A stretch of DNA of 64,000 nucleotides from DASSBQ01 sp040981125 (lineage in GTDB: Bacteria; Nitrospirota; Nitrospiria; Nitrospirales; Nitrospiraceae), in the NCBI GenBank assembly GCA_040981125.1, contig JANRMQ010000004.1, positions 1 to 64,000 of the forward strand. Direction: 5' to 3'. The position numbers were made by a program, and so were the translations under genes. Of the stretch, positions 10,163 through 19,288 are shown piece by piece (the first letter of the stretch is position 1; each line of letters starts with the position of its first letter). The notes under the pieces are model-generated. The model searched no databases and had not been told where the DNA came from. It saw only the letters and a list, made by a program, of their open reading frames with translations.

Positions 10163-10196
10163 AAAAAACCCCTGGTGGAGGTGACTCCGCCAGGGG
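10163..10196 (-). terminator. Rho-independent terminator / attenuator upstream of ilvA
   Basis: On the minus strand a GC-rich hairpin is followed by six T residues. The stem is CCCCTGG pairing with CCAGGGG, a C/A mismatch, then GGAG with CTCC around a TCAC loop. It lies between the leader peptide stop (10231) and the ilvA start, so termination here would stop transcription before the structural gene. Confidence 0.85.
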
Positions 10197-10230
10197 CCTT
10201 GCGTCGATGACGCTGTTCGTGCAGGCCGGC

Positions 10231-10299
10231 TCAGGCGGAATTGGCGATCGTCATCGCCGCCGCCATGCTAATGCCGATGCTCTGCAGGATGGTCGTCAT
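10231..10299 (-). CDS. Putative 22-residue leader peptide controlling ilvA
   Basis: A short frame starting at ATG 10299 and ending at TGA 10231-10233. It begins MTTILQSIGI and ends AMTIANSA, so 4 of 22 codons are isoleucine and 3 are threonine, the product and the substrate of the pathway. It sits about 35 bases downstream of a predicted transcription start and 35 bases before a strong terminator hairpin. This is the arrangement of ribosome-mediated attenuators. The ribosome binding site is weak (GAAG just before the ATG). Competing antiterminator pairing has not been demonstrated. Confidence 0.6.
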   Translation of the reverse strand: MTTILQSIGISMAAAMTIANSA

Positions 10300-10340
10300 T
10301 CTTCAACCAGACGTCGCCTTGGGTCCGCTAACGAACGCAG

Positions 10341-10368
10341 CTTATAGCAGGAGATGTGTTTGTATCAA
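10341..10368 (-). promoter_or_regulatory. Sigma-70 type promoter for the ilvA leader
   Basis: Minus strand: -35 TTGATA (10363-10368), 16-base spacer, -10 TATAAG (10341-10346). The predicted start near 10334 places the leader peptide ATG about 35 bases into the transcript. Confidence 0.6.
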
Positions 10369-10506
10369 GATATCCCATCGTGAGAAACCGGTCACGACGT
10401 TCTCAAAAAGCGAAATAGACGATCAGCTCGGATGGGCCATCATCCTTGACCGAAGCGATGTGATCTCGTCAGATCAAAGCAGAGGACAAAGGTCAGGATG
10501 AACTCG

Positions 10507-11070
10507 TTACGCTGATAGGTCTTCAAGGACGGTCAGGCCTAGGCGACTCCGAAGTGCTCGGGAGTCATAGGTAGACGCCGCAGGAATACGAACAAGCTTG
10601 ATTCCGGCGCGAGCCAGTACTCCTGCAACAAACGCGTCTCGGGTCATACGATTCTCACGCTCATGCGAGCGGTCATCCAACTCAATGACCATCTGGGTTT
10701 TCAAAGTCGCCGGGTCCACGAGCACGAAATCGACTCGCTTTAAGCTGATCTGATTACGAAATGAGGCGGCAATCCTACGATCCTTAACTGGACTATTAAC
10801 GATGGTCCATAAGGATAATTGAGGAAGGATCGTGTATTGCAATCCGACGGCATCTTGGAGGACGTGAAAGAATTTTGCTTCACCGGCCGTCAGAATGGAG
10901 CGTTGAGTTACCGGCACATTGGACGGGCCATCGATAGAAGTGGAGCCCGAGGCGGCCTTGCGACGGATTGTCTGCCACAACAGTCCCACGATAATGATAA
11001 TGCTGACTGCAATGAGCCCCGATATCAATAAAGTGAAATAGGCGGGAAGGACGCTCGCGTGTGGTGTCAT
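10507..11070 (-). CDS. Membrane-anchored DUF2726 family protein
   Basis: The product has 187 residues. A single hydrophobic helix at residues 11-32 (LISGLIAVSIIIIVGLLW) probably anchors it to the inner membrane, leaving a cytoplasmic domain. Residues about 60-175 match the DUF2726 pattern: LTAGEAKFFHVL, then a strand-rich core with VDFVLVDPATLKTQMVIELDD and a distal strand IKLVRIPA. That core resembles nuclease-fold (restriction endonuclease-like) proteins, with the acidic residue of VDFV and the E/D of IELDD as candidate metal ligands. No biochemical function is established. It is transcribed separately from ilvA, whose promoter lies downstream of its stop. Confidence 0.75.
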   Translation of the reverse strand: MTPHASVLPAYFTLLISGLIAVSIIIIVGLLWQTIRRKAASGSTSIDGPSNVPVTQRSILTAGEAKFFHVLQDAVGLQYTILPQLSLWTIVNSPVKDRRIAASFRNQISLKRVDFVLVDPATLKTQMVIELDDRSHERENRMTRDAFVAGVLARAGIKLVRIPAASTYDSRALRSRLGLTVLEDLSA

Positions 11071-11449
11071 CTCCTAAGTGTACCGGCTCGTCCTCATCCG
11101 TCAACTTGAAGCAAGGGTGAGGCTGTGTTGATCATCCTGTTCCTCTACTATGTAGAGCCCGGCCCATATTTGTCCCAGTGAAACATTTGCTTTGGGGGAA
11201 CTCGGTGACGCGCCGGACACGGCTCCTTGAAGGGTGTGTTTTAGAGACCTGAGTGGACAACGTGCAGCGGGTTTGAAGCCGGATCACCGTGGACCCCCGC
11301 TACGCGGACCATCACCAGAGAGTTTACCCGCTGGTGTGGAGGTTTTAGACGTACTCACGGAACAGTTGCTAGCACAATTGAGTGTGAAGCCGCTTGTCGT
11401 CTCGGAATGGAATCGGATGCAAGTGGACGAGGAAGCAGGATGAGAGGAT
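11071..11449. other. Intergenic stretch without a supported gene
   Basis: Between the DUF2726 gene and tRNA-fMet. A 69-codon frame at 11234-11443 (plus) has no recognisable similarity, no good ribosome binding site and odd composition. I see no transposon ends. It could be gene debris, but I cannot identify a source. Confidence 0.5.
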
Positions 11450-11526
<77 letters not shown>

Positions 11527-11597
11527 GTCGGATGCTAACAAACGATGGAAAGCCAAGTCAAGAAAACTGCGTGTGAAGTTGCTTTCGTGCCGGCGGA

Positions 11598-12566
11598 ATG
11601 CTAAAGCGGACCATGCGCATCATCTTTATGGGGACGCCCGCCTTCGCCGTGCCCTCGCTGGAAGCATTGCTGAAGTCTGACGACCAGGTCGTGGGCGTAG
11701 TGACGCAGCCGGACCGGCCGAAGGGCCGCGGGCAGGAAGTCGCGATGTCGCCGATCAAGTTGGTGTGCCAGCGGGAGAACATCCCTGTTCTGCAGCCGGT
11801 CAAAATGAAGGACCCGGCGTTTCTTGACGCGCTGCGCGCCTGGCGCTCCGACCTCATTGCGGTCGCAGCATTCGGCCGGATCCTGCCTCCGGTGATCCTG
11901 ACCATGCCGCCTCGCGGCTGCATTAATGTGCACGGGTCTCTGTTGCCGAAGTTTCGCGGCGCCGGACCCATTCAATGGGCCATCATCACCGGAGAAACGG
12001 AAACCGGGATCACGACCATGTTGATGGATGAAGGCATGGACACCGGGGCGATGTTGCTGCAGGAACGGACGCCGATTCTGCCGGACGACACAGCCGGGTC
12101 ATTATCGGCCAGATTGGCCGATGTGGGCGGGCGGCTGCTGGTTGAGACAATCGCCCGGCTCAAGGCCGGAACGCTTGTGCCGACGCCACAGGATCATGCG
12201 CAGGCGACGTTGGCGCCATTGCTGAAAAAGGAAGATGGAGCCATCGATTGGACCATGTCCGCTGCGGAGATCGAACGGCGTATCCGTGGATTGTCTCCAT
12301 GGCCCGGCGCCTTTACGTTTGCCGGCGAGGAGCGGTGGACGATCTGGCGAGCGGCGGCGACCGAATCAGCCGCAGAGATTCAGCCCGGGCACGTCATTTC
12401 TGCCGGGAAAGCGGGCATCGCGGTGGCGGCCGGACAAGGCGCGATCCTCATCACGGAGCTGCAACCGGCCAACAGCCGGCGCATGGCGGCCACACAATAC
12501 GTCGCGGGCCACAACATTTCCCCCGGCTCGCGTCTGGGGCCTATTGCTCAGAACGCGCGCCAATGA
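11598..12566 (+). CDS. fmt: Methionyl-tRNA formyltransferase
   Basis: Transfers a formyl group from 10-formyltetrahydrofolate to Met-tRNA(fMet) for translation initiation. The N-terminal formyltransferase fold starts MRIIFMGTPAFAVPSLEAL. The catalytic and folate-binding signature is VHGSLLPKFRGAGPIQWAI, followed by TGITTMLMDEGMDTG. The C-terminal OB-like domain begins near residue 210. Length (about 320) is normal. ATG 11598 gives MLKRT before the canonical start; ATG 11613 is an equally good or better start, as neither has a strong ribosome binding site. First gene of fmt-rsmB-rpe. Confidence 0.95.
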   Translation: MLKRTMRIIFMGTPAFAVPSLEALLKSDDQVVGVVTQPDRPKGRGQEVAMSPIKLVCQRENIPVLQPVKMKDPAFLDALRAWRSDLIAVAAFGRILPPVILTMPPRGCINVHGSLLPKFRGAGPIQWAIITGETETGITTMLMDEGMDTGAMLLQERTPILPDDTAGSLSARLADVGGRLLVETIARLKAGTLVPTPQDHAQATLAPLLKKEDGAIDWTMSAAEIERRIRGLSPWPGAFTFAGEERWTIWRAAATESAAEIQPGHVISAGKAGIAVAAGQGAILITELQPANSRRMAATQYVAGHNISPGSRLGPIAQNARQ

Positions 12567-12630
12567 GGCCCGCAGCGCATCGCCCTCCGGCGATTGCCTC
12601 CGGCCTCTCCCTCGTGTCACGATCTCCATA

Positions 12631-14064
12631 ATGACATCGGCACAGTCAACGCCGCGATCCGCCGAATCATCCGCGCGATTGGCGGCTCTTCGCATTCTGT
12701 TGTCTACAGAAGAGACCGGCCTTCTGACGGACGACATACTGGAACGGTTCATCGCTGAATCCCGTCTGGATATCCGCGATCGCGCGCTTGCCGTCCATTT
12801 GGTTCATGGAGTGGAACGGTATCGGGCCACGCTCGATTGGCGACTTGGTTCCGTGAGCGATCGGCCGCTTCGCCGTCTGCCCCTTCTCGTCCAAATGTCA
12901 TTGCGGCTCGGCGCCTACCAGATCTTATACATGACCAAAATCCCGCCATCCGCCGCAGTGAATGAGTCGGTCCGGCTGATCAAAGGGGTCGGAAAGAAAT
13001 TGGGCCGGGACTGGAGCGGATTCGTGAATGCGGTCTTGCGTTCATTGAGCCGGACACCGTCCCCTGAATGGCCGGACATGGATCGAGATCCGGTTCAGGC
13101 ACTGGCCGTCCGGTATTCCTGCCCAGTATGGCTCGTCCAGCGGTGGATCGAGCGTCTCGGGCGGACGCAGGCTGAAGCCTGGTGCCGCGCTTCATTGGAA
13201 GCGCCTCCGCTGACCCTGCGGGCCAATAGTCTCCGCACGACACGGGAAGCGCTGCTGGATCAGCTCGTCCAAGCCGGTTGCCCGGCGAAGCCGACGCCGG
13301 TCAGCCCTTCCGGGCTCTCCGTCGATCGCCACCAAACGGTCGAGTCCTTGCCGATGTTCCAGGAGGGCTGGTTCTACGTCGAGGATGAAGCTGCGCAACT
13401 CATTCCGTTGCTGCTTGATCCTCAACCGGGCGAGCGAGTCCTTGATGCCTGTGCCGCGCCCGGAGGGAAGACGACTCATTTGGCCGCGCTCATGCAAAAT
13501 CAAGGTGAAGTGATCGCGGTCGACCGAAGTGAATCGCGATTGCGGCTGATCGGCGAGAACTGCGGCCGCCTGGGTATCTCGATCGTGAAACCGGTGCCGG
13601 GCGATATGATGATGGGAGTACCCGGCTCCCGCATCGATGCCGGGCTCACGCCGCCCTCGCGGAACGGGATCGTTGCCGGTTCGCCGTTTGACCGCATCCT
13701 GTTGGATGCGCCATGCAGCGGGCTCGGCGTGCTTCGCCGACATCCCGAAGGCAAATGGCTCAAAGAGGCGGCGTCGCCGGCCGCTCACCATGAAGTGCAA
13801 TATCGACTGCTCGAGCGGGTGAGCGGTCTCTTGCGACCCGGCGGGTGCTTGGTCTATAGTGCCTGTTCGACGGAACCGGAAGAGACTGAGCAGGTCATCG
13901 ACCGATTCTGTCGCGCCCATCATGAATTTCGCCGTGAGCACCTCGGGTCGTGGTTGCCCCCGGTCGGTCTGCAACTCATAACACCGCAAGGAGACCTTTC
14001 CACGATGGGCAATCCCTTTTCCATGGACGGATTTTATGCAGCCCGACTGCGAAAGGAACGATGA
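12631..14064 (+). CDS. rsmB: 16S rRNA m5C967 methyltransferase
   Basis: 477 residues from ATG 12631, chosen because the preceding frame overlaps fmt and has no family similarity. Residues about 10-135 form the NusB-like N-terminal domain (ARLAALRILLSTEETG... RDRALAVHLVHGVERYRATLDW). The catalytic RsmF/NOL1 domain follows, with the SAM loop LDACAAPGGKTTHLA, the DAPCSGLG motif and the catalytic cysteine region YSACSTEPEE. It methylates C967 of 16S rRNA. The stop overlaps the rpe start, implying translational coupling. The fmt-rsmB-rpe order is common in bacteria. Confidence 0.93.
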   Translation: MTSAQSTPRSAESSARLAALRILLSTEETGLLTDDILERFIAESRLDIRDRALAVHLVHGVERYRATLDWRLGSVSDRPLRRLPLLVQMSLRLGAYQILYMTKIPPSAAVNESVRLIKGVGKKLGRDWSGFVNAVLRSLSRTPSPEWPDMDRDPVQALAVRYSCPVWLVQRWIERLGRTQAEAWCRASLEAPPLTLRANSLRTTREALLDQLVQAGCPAKPTPVSPSGLSVDRHQTVESLPMFQEGWFYVEDEAAQLIPLLLDPQPGERVLDACAAPGGKTTHLAALMQNQGEVIAVDRSESRLRLIGENCGRLGISIVKPVPGDMMMGVPGSRIDAGLTPPSRNGIVAGSPFDRILLDAPCSGLGVLRRHPEGKWLKEAASPAAHHEVQYRLLERVSGLLRPGGCLVYSACSTEPEETEQVIDRFCRAHHEFRREHLGSWLPPVGLQLITPQGDLSTMGNPFSMDGFYAARLRKER

Positions 14065-14774
14065 TGGGAGCCAGGCCGGTCCTCATAGCCCCCTCTATTC
14101 TGTCCGCTGATTTTGCGCGGCTGGCCGATGAAGTCGGCTCGGTGGAGCGAGGTGGAGCGGATCTGTTGCATGTCGATGTGATGGACGGTCATTTTGTGCC
14201 GAATCTGACCATCGGTCCGTTGGTCGTCGAAGCGTTGCGCAAGGTGACCAAGCTGCCGTTGGATTGCCATTTGATGATTACGAACCCCGATCAGTACATT
14301 GCGGAATTCGCGGATGCCGGCGCGGATTACCTCACGGTGCATGTCGAAGCCTGCCCGCATCTTCACCGGACGGTGCAATTCATCAAAGAGCGGGGAGTCA
14401 AAGCGGGAGTCACGTTGAACCCGGCCACTTCCTTGATGACGCTTGAGGAAATCGTGGGCGACGTGGACTTGATCTTGATCATGTCGGTCAACCCGGGATT
14501 CGGGGGCCAGGCGTTTATTCCCTCGTCGTTGCGTAAGATTGAGAAGGCCCGTCGATTGATCGAACAGGCGCAAAGTCAGGCGCTGCTGGAAGTCGATGGA
14601 GGGATCAAACCGGACAACGCGTCGGCCGTCATTGACGCGGGCGCCGATATCCTTGTCGCGGGATCGGCGGTCTTTTGCGGGAATGACTATGCGGCGACCA
14701 TCCGCTCGCTCAGAAGCGGCCACCACGACCCGAAAGCGTCCCGGTCTTCAGCCGCGGCATCCGCCCACCAATAG
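14061..14774 (+). CDS. rpe: Ribulose-phosphate 3-epimerase
   Basis: Interconverts ribulose-5-phosphate and xylulose-5-phosphate in the pentose phosphate and Calvin pathways. A TIM barrel with APSILSADFARL at the N-terminus, the metal-ligand motif HVDVMDGHFVPN, and LIMSVNPGFGGQAF with the phosphate-binding loop DGGIKPDN. 237 residues with a short extra alanine/serine-rich tail. Either of two tandem ATGs (14061, 14064) may be used; AAAGGA lies 3 or 6 bases upstream, and the start overlaps the rsmB stop. Confidence 0.94.
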   Translation: MMGARPVLIAPSILSADFARLADEVGSVERGGADLLHVDVMDGHFVPNLTIGPLVVEALRKVTKLPLDCHLMITNPDQYIAEFADAGADYLTVHVEACPHLHRTVQFIKERGVKAGVTLNPATSLMTLEEIVGDVDLILIMSVNPGFGGQAFIPSSLRKIEKARRLIEQAQSQALLEVDGGIKPDNASAVIDAGADILVAGSAVFCGNDYAATIRSLRSGHHDPKASRSSAAASAHQ

Positions 14775-14785
14775 AGCGAGGCAGA

Positions 14786-16345
14786 GTGCGCACATCGTCG
14801 CTGATCGACAGTCTCCACCCTCTCGAAATCAAAGTTCTCACATCTTTGGGCTCACGTCCGTCCGCCGCCTCCTTTGATGAGTTGGCCGAAGCATCCGGAC
14901 TTGAACCGTCCCAGCTCAGCATGGCCGTCGAATGGCTGCTGGCGAAGACGCTGATCCGCATTGATTCGGAAACCGTAACTCAGTCCGTTTCGCTGACCAA
15001 GGTCGGGGAAGCCTATGCCGGATCGAAGGCGCCGATCGAACGGGTGTTGGACGCGGCACGCGATGCCGGCCACACCGGCAATCGGCTGACGCTTCAGGAT
15101 ATTCAGAGCAAGGAGGGATTCGAGCCGGGCGATATCAGCGGGGCGGTCGGGATACTCAAGAAGGAAGGGGCAATTCTGATCGTCCAAGGAGGATGCCTCG
15201 AAGCCACGGGACGGCCCAGTCCCACCGCCGAGACCATTCGCACGCTATTGCTGGACTTGCAGGCGGCGCCCCGGGAGCTTCACGCGTATCCCGAGGCGAT
15301 CCGCAAGGTGATTCAACAGCATGCGGTCAGGCGAGGAAATACGCGCGAGCCGTTCCGGATCGACGAGCGGGTCATGCGCACGATCGCGCTGACCGGAGAG
15401 GGCCAAGCGGCGGTCCAGCGGCTCGCTCAGCAAAGACTCGACGATGAAGTATCTCAACTGACGCCGGATCTCTTGAAAGAAGGAGCCTGGCGAACCAAGC
15501 GGTTTCGCCAATACACGATCAGTTTGCGGGCGCCGCGGATCGCCGCCGGCAAACGCCACCCCTATCGGGAATTTCTGGACAGCGTGAAGTACCAGCTCGT
15601 CAGCATGGGCTTTCAGGAAATGCGAGGGGAATTGGTTGAAACGGAATTCTGGAACATGGACGCGTTGTTCATGCCGCAGTTCCATCCCGCGCGCGATATT
15701 CATGATGTTTACTTCGTGAAACGGCCGACCCATGCGCGCCAGATCGCGGGGCCGTACCTGGCTCGGGTGGCGCAGGTGCATGAAAACGGCGATCAGGTCG
15801 GATCCACCGGCTGGGGCTATCGATTCGATATCGAGCGGGCCAAGAGACTGGTGTTGCGAAGCCAAGGCACCGCCGTCTCGGCCCATACGCTCGCGGCGGG
15901 GCCCGCCGTGCCGGGCAAGTATTTCTCCATCGCCCGCTGTTTTCGATACGATCAAGTGGACGCGACCCATGCCACGGATTTCTTCCAAGTCGAAGGCATC
16001 GTGCTCGGCTCGGACATCAATTTCCGGACCCTCCTGGGGCTGTTGAATTTGTTCGCGCGCGAGGTCGCCCAGGCGAAAGAGGTGAAATTTGTTCCGGCCT
16101 ATTTCCCGTTCACCGAGCCGTCGGTTGAACTTCACGTGAGGCATCCTCAACTGGGCTGGATGGAATTGGGAGGCGCGGGACTCTTCCGGCCTGAAGTGAC
16201 CTTGCCGCTCGGTGTTGACGTGCCGGTCATCGCCTGGGGACTGGGCCTTGATCGGATGGCCATGGTCGCGCTGGGCATCCATGACATTCGCGAACTCTTT
16301 ACGACCGATTTGGATTTGATTCGAACCATGAGAAGGCGATTCTAG
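14786..16345 (+). CDS. pheS: Phenylalanyl-tRNA synthetase alpha subunit, archaeal type
   Basis: Starts at GTG 14786 after a GCGAGG element; 519 residues. The N-terminal 230 residues are winged-helix tRNA-binding modules as in archaeal/eukaryotic alpha subunits (LHPLEIKVLTSLGSRP), not the coiled coil of bacterial PheS. The class II core has motif 2 as CFRYDQVDATHATDFFQVEG, then VKFVPAYFPFTEPSVELHV, GWMELGGAGLFRPEVTLPLG and motif 3 VIAWGLGLDRMAM. These are closer to archaeal than bacterial sequences, and the length (about 500 rather than 340-350) agrees. It charges tRNA(Phe) together with the PheT encoded next. Confidence 0.92.
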   Translation: MRTSSLIDSLHPLEIKVLTSLGSRPSAASFDELAEASGLEPSQLSMAVEWLLAKTLIRIDSETVTQSVSLTKVGEAYAGSKAPIERVLDAARDAGHTGNRLTLQDIQSKEGFEPGDISGAVGILKKEGAILIVQGGCLEATGRPSPTAETIRTLLLDLQAAPRELHAYPEAIRKVIQQHAVRRGNTREPFRIDERVMRTIALTGEGQAAVQRLAQQRLDDEVSQLTPDLLKEGAWRTKRFRQYTISLRAPRIAAGKRHPYREFLDSVKYQLVSMGFQEMRGELVETEFWNMDALFMPQFHPARDIHDVYFVKRPTHARQIAGPYLARVAQVHENGDQVGSTGWGYRFDIERAKRLVLRSQGTAVSAHTLAAGPAVPGKYFSIARCFRYDQVDATHATDFFQVEGIVLGSDINFRTLLGLLNLFAREVAQAKEVKFVPAYFPFTEPSVELHVRHPQLGWMELGGAGLFRPEVTLPLGVDVPVIAWGLGLDRMAMVALGIHDIRELFTTDLDLIRTMRRRF

Positions 16346-16356
16346 CCGCTACCGCT

Positions 16357-18078
16357 ATGCCGACCATCACCGTCCACCGCCAGGATCTTGAAACGCTCAT
16401 GACCGCCCCGGGCGGCGCTGCCGAATCGCCGGCTCTGGAGCAAGTGGAAGCCTGGCTCGCGCTCGTGAAAGGCGAGCTCAAGGGACATAATCCGGACACC
16501 GGCGAACTGCGTATCGAATTGCAGGACAGCAACCGGCCCGACCTCTGGTGCTGCGAAGGCATCGCGCGGCAGATCCGGATCAAGCGCCAAGGCAAGCCGA
16601 ACCTTTATGTGTGGTCCAACCAACGTCCGGAAGGAACGATTCCGCGTCTTGAGGTGATGCCGGGATTGGAAACTATGCGGCCCTATGCCGCCGCCTGCAT
16701 CGCCGTCGGCCATCGGATTACCGGCGAGGGACTGACGCAGCTCATTCAGACGCAGGAAAAACTCGCGGATATTTTCGGCCGCAAGCGGCGGACCGTCTCA
16801 ATCGGCCTTTATCGCCTTCCGCGAATCACGTTTCCGGTCACCTACGGTCTCGTGGCGCCGGATGAATTTCGTTTTACCCCGCTGGGCATGGATACGATGA
16901 TGACGCCGGCGGAAATCCTCATGGTCCATCCCAAAGGACTGGAGTACGGGAATATCCTGGCGGGACATGATCGGGTGCCCTTGCTGCGGGACGCAAAAGG
17001 GCTGGTGCTGTCGTTCCCACCTATTATCAACAGCCGGGACGTGGGAGAAGTGCAGATCGGCGACAGCGAGTTGTTCGTCGAAGTGACCGGGACGGACATC
17101 AGAATGGTGGTGTTGACCCTCAATATCCTGGCAGCCAATCTGGCGGATCGAGGGGCGGCCGTGACGCCGGTCGCTATTCACTATCCGGCCGATACCGAAC
17201 TGGGGCGAACCTGCGTGACGCCGATGAACTTTGCCGAGCCCAGAACCATTCCGCTTGCCGTGATCGAAGCGGCCCTGGGAGAGCCGCTCGGCATGGAGGC
17301 GGTCTCCAGCTCATTGACGAGCTATGGATACGAGGTGAAGGCGGGCGAGGCATCCGTCACCGTGCAGTTGCCGTTTTATCGGAATGATTTTCTCCATGCC
17401 GTGGATGTGGTGGAGGACGTGGCGATCAGCCGAGGCTACGGCGCATTTGCGCCGGTCATGCCGTCCCAATTTACGGTCGGGAACTTGTCCAGGGTGGAGC
17501 AGTTGGCTGATCGAGTGAGGGATCTCATGGTCGGGATGGAGTTTCAGGAGATCATGGCCAACATCATGGGTTCCCGCGCCGATCTCTGCGGACGAATGAG
17601 AGTCGAGGGCACTCCGTGGGGGCGCCTGGTCGAAGTCGATAATGTGATGTCGCAGAGTTACGCCTGTTTGCGGCAGTGGATCATGCCGTCGCTCCTGCAT
17701 GTCGAAGCCGCATCGAGCCGCGCGTTCTATCCCCATCGGCTGTTCGAAGTCGGAGAGGTCGCCGTTCCTGATGAAGGAGCGGACGTAGGATCCCGGACCG
17801 TCACCGCGCTCGGCGCGCTGATCGCCCATGCCCAAGCCCACTTCTCCGAGTTGCATTCATGCCTGGACTTGCTGCTGTACTACTTAAATTGCCCCTATGA
17901 GTTGCGCGCGCTGGATCATCCGACGTTTTTGAGCGGGCGGGTAGGTTCCATCGTATCCAATGGAAAGACGGTGGGATTGCTGGGAGAGATTCATCCCGAA
18001 GTGCTTGAACAGTGGCAAATCGGGATGCCTGCCGTTGCATTGGAATTGGACCTCCAACGGCTCCTCGAAAACCTCTGA
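16357..18078 (+). CDS. pheT: Phenylalanyl-tRNA synthetase beta subunit, archaeal type
   Basis: 573 residues, matching archaeal/eukaryotic-like PheT (about 550-590) and far shorter than bacterial PheT (about 800). It lacks the N-terminal EMAP-type tRNA-binding domain and the C-terminal FDX-ACB domain. Recognisable blocks are ELQDSNRPDLWCCEGIARQI near residue 50, a B3/4-type editing domain in the middle (FSFPPIINSRDVGEV-like region, here LSFPPIINSRDVGEVQIG), a B5 domain, and a catalytic-like C-terminal module with HRLFEVGEVAVPDEG. It follows pheS by 11 bases and converges on rplT across a 70-base gap. Confidence 0.92.
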   Translation: MPTITVHRQDLETLMTAPGGAAESPALEQVEAWLALVKGELKGHNPDTGELRIELQDSNRPDLWCCEGIARQIRIKRQGKPNLYVWSNQRPEGTIPRLEVMPGLETMRPYAAACIAVGHRITGEGLTQLIQTQEKLADIFGRKRRTVSIGLYRLPRITFPVTYGLVAPDEFRFTPLGMDTMMTPAEILMVHPKGLEYGNILAGHDRVPLLRDAKGLVLSFPPIINSRDVGEVQIGDSELFVEVTGTDIRMVVLTLNILAANLADRGAAVTPVAIHYPADTELGRTCVTPMNFAEPRTIPLAVIEAALGEPLGMEAVSSSLTSYGYEVKAGEASVTVQLPFYRNDFLHAVDVVEDVAISRGYGAFAPVMPSQFTVGNLSRVEQLADRVRDLMVGMEFQEIMANIMGSRADLCGRMRVEGTPWGRLVEVDNVMSQSYACLRQWIMPSLLHVEAASSRAFYPHRLFEVGEVAVPDEGADVGSRTVTALGALIAHAQAHFSELHSCLDLLLYYLNCPYELRALDHPTFLSGRVGSIVSNGKTVGLLGEIHPEVLEQWQIGMPAVALELDLQRLLENL

Positions 18079-18148
18079 CCGGCCGACGCCGGCCCGATTC
18101 CACGCAACGCAGACAACGACCGAGAATTTACGCAGACAGCAGGAGGGC

Positions 18149-18517
18149 CTACTTGGCGGCGGCAGCCAACTGTTCCTTCGCCATTCCAACGAGCCGTTCG
18201 AATCCGGCGCTGTCGCGAATCGCCATGTCCGACAGGACCTTCCGGTCCAACAGGATATTGGCTTTGCGCAGTGCGCTGATGAACCGGCTGTACGCCAGGC
18301 CGTGCGGACGGGTGGCGGCGCTGATGCGCGCGATCCACAATTGCCGGAAATCCCGCTTGCGATGCTTCCGCCCGACATAGGCGTAGGCCTGTCCTTTATC
18401 GACCGATTCGGTCGCGGTACGGAACAGCCGGCTTTTGGCGCCATACTGGCCCTTCGCTAATTTCAACCGCTTCTTTCTTCGCTGACGGGACTTCGGTCCA
18501 CCTTTTACGCGAGGCAT
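18149..18517 (-). CDS. rplT: 50S ribosomal protein L20
   Basis: 122 residues. Binds 23S rRNA early in large-subunit assembly. The N-terminus MPRVKGGPKSRQRRKKRLKLAKG and the block FRQLWIARISAATRPHGLAYSRFI are typical. Last gene of the minus-strand thrS-infC-rpmI-rplT operon; pheST, which usually follows on the same strand, lies on the opposite strand instead. Confidence 0.98.
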   Translation of the reverse strand: MPRVKGGPKSRQRRKKRLKLAKGQYGAKSRLFRTATESVDKGQAYAYVGRKHRKRDFRQLWIARISAATRPHGLAYSRFISALRKANILLDRKVLSDMAIRDSAGFERLVGMAKEQLAAAAK

Positions 18518-18559
18518 AACACGTGACTCCTTTCCACACCGATGACGTGAATATTCAAC

Positions 18560-18754
18560 CTATCCGTTCGGCAACAGTCGATTGATGGTCAGGGTCATGG
18601 TCGACGGAACGGGAGCCGTTCCGCTCAACCGGCGCTTTCGGTCCCGACCTTTTCCGGTCAATAAATGGCGCTTGCCGCCTTTTTGCCGGACCAACTTGCC
18701 CGTCCCCGTCCGCCGAATCCGCTTACTCGTGCCGCTGTGAGTCTTGAGCTTCAT
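18560..18754 (-). CDS. rpmI: 50S ribosomal protein L35
   Basis: 64 residues starting MKLKTHSGTSKRIRRTGTGK, the standard L35 N-terminus. An ATG three codons upstream (18763) abuts GGAAGG with no spacing, while ATG 18754 has it at normal distance, so the internal ATG is taken as start. It lies between infC and rplT. Confidence 0.96.
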   Translation of the reverse strand: MKLKTHSGTSKRIRRTGTGKLVRQKGGKRHLLTGKGRDRKRRLSGTAPVPSTMTLTINRLLPNG

Positions 18755-18781
18755 CCTTTTCATCCTTCCGTAAAAATCCCG

Positions 18782-19288
18782 TCACTTTGGAGCTAAAATC
18801 ATAATGAGATTTCGGCCTTCCATCCGCGGAGCGAATTCCACCGTTCCCGCATCCGACAACTGCTCGATCACGGTCGCCATCATCGTCCGGCCCATTTCCT
18901 GATTGGCCATTTCACGGCCCCGATAGGTCAGCGTCACCTTTGTCTTGTTCCCATCCGCCAAGAAGCCCCTGATCTGGCGAATCTTGATCTCCAGGTCGTG
19001 CTTGTCCGTCCGCGGCCGCAATTTGATTTCCTTGACCTGCGTCGACTTCTGGTGGCGGCGGCTTTGGTGGTCCTTTTTGCTCAGCTCATACTTATACTTC
19101 CCATAGTCCATGATCCGACACACAGGGGGCTGGGAGGTCGGCGCGACTTCGACCAGGTCATACCCCTGTTCTTGAGCCTTGGCAAACGCTTCAGCCGTCG
19201 GGATGATACCCAACTGTTCGCCCTCGGGACCGATGACGCGGACTTCACGGATTCGGATTTCGCGATTCACTCGTAGTTTGGGGACGAT
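18782..19288 (-). CDS. infC: Translation initiation factor IF-3, probable AUC start
   Basis: Binds the 30S subunit, checks start-codon pairing and keeps subunits apart. The two-domain protein contains IREVRVIGPEGEQLGIIPTAEA and the linker QVKEIKLRPRTDKHDLEIKI. The first conventional start (GTG 19270) would cut off the conserved LRVNREIR segment, of which that GTG encodes the valine. In frame upstream, ATC at 19286-19288 follows AAGAGGTGG at suitable spacing and gives 168 residues. Rare AUU/AUC starts are well known for infC and support autoregulation by IF-3, as in E. coli. It lies 30 bases after thrS. Confidence 0.93.
   Translation of the reverse strand: MVPKLRVNREIRIREVRVIGPEGEQLGIIPTAEAFAKAQEQGYDLVEVAPTSQPPVCRIMDYGKYKYELSKKDHQSRRHQKSTQVKEIKLRPRTDKHDLEIKIRQIRGFLADGNKTKVTLTYRGREMANQEMGRTMMATVIEQLSDAGTVEFAPRMEGRNLIMILAPK

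Noticed and set aside
11234..11443. Plus-strand 69-codon ORF
   Set aside because: No recognisable similarity and poor start context; possible gene debris but no source could be identified.
12235..12630. N-terminal extension of rsmB
   Set aside because: It overlaps fmt in another frame and is not similar to the family; the RsmB N-terminus starts at 12631.
18079..18148. Bidirectional terminator between pheT and rplT
   Set aside because: A short CCGGC/GCCGG hairpin follows pheT, but there is no T-tract on either strand.
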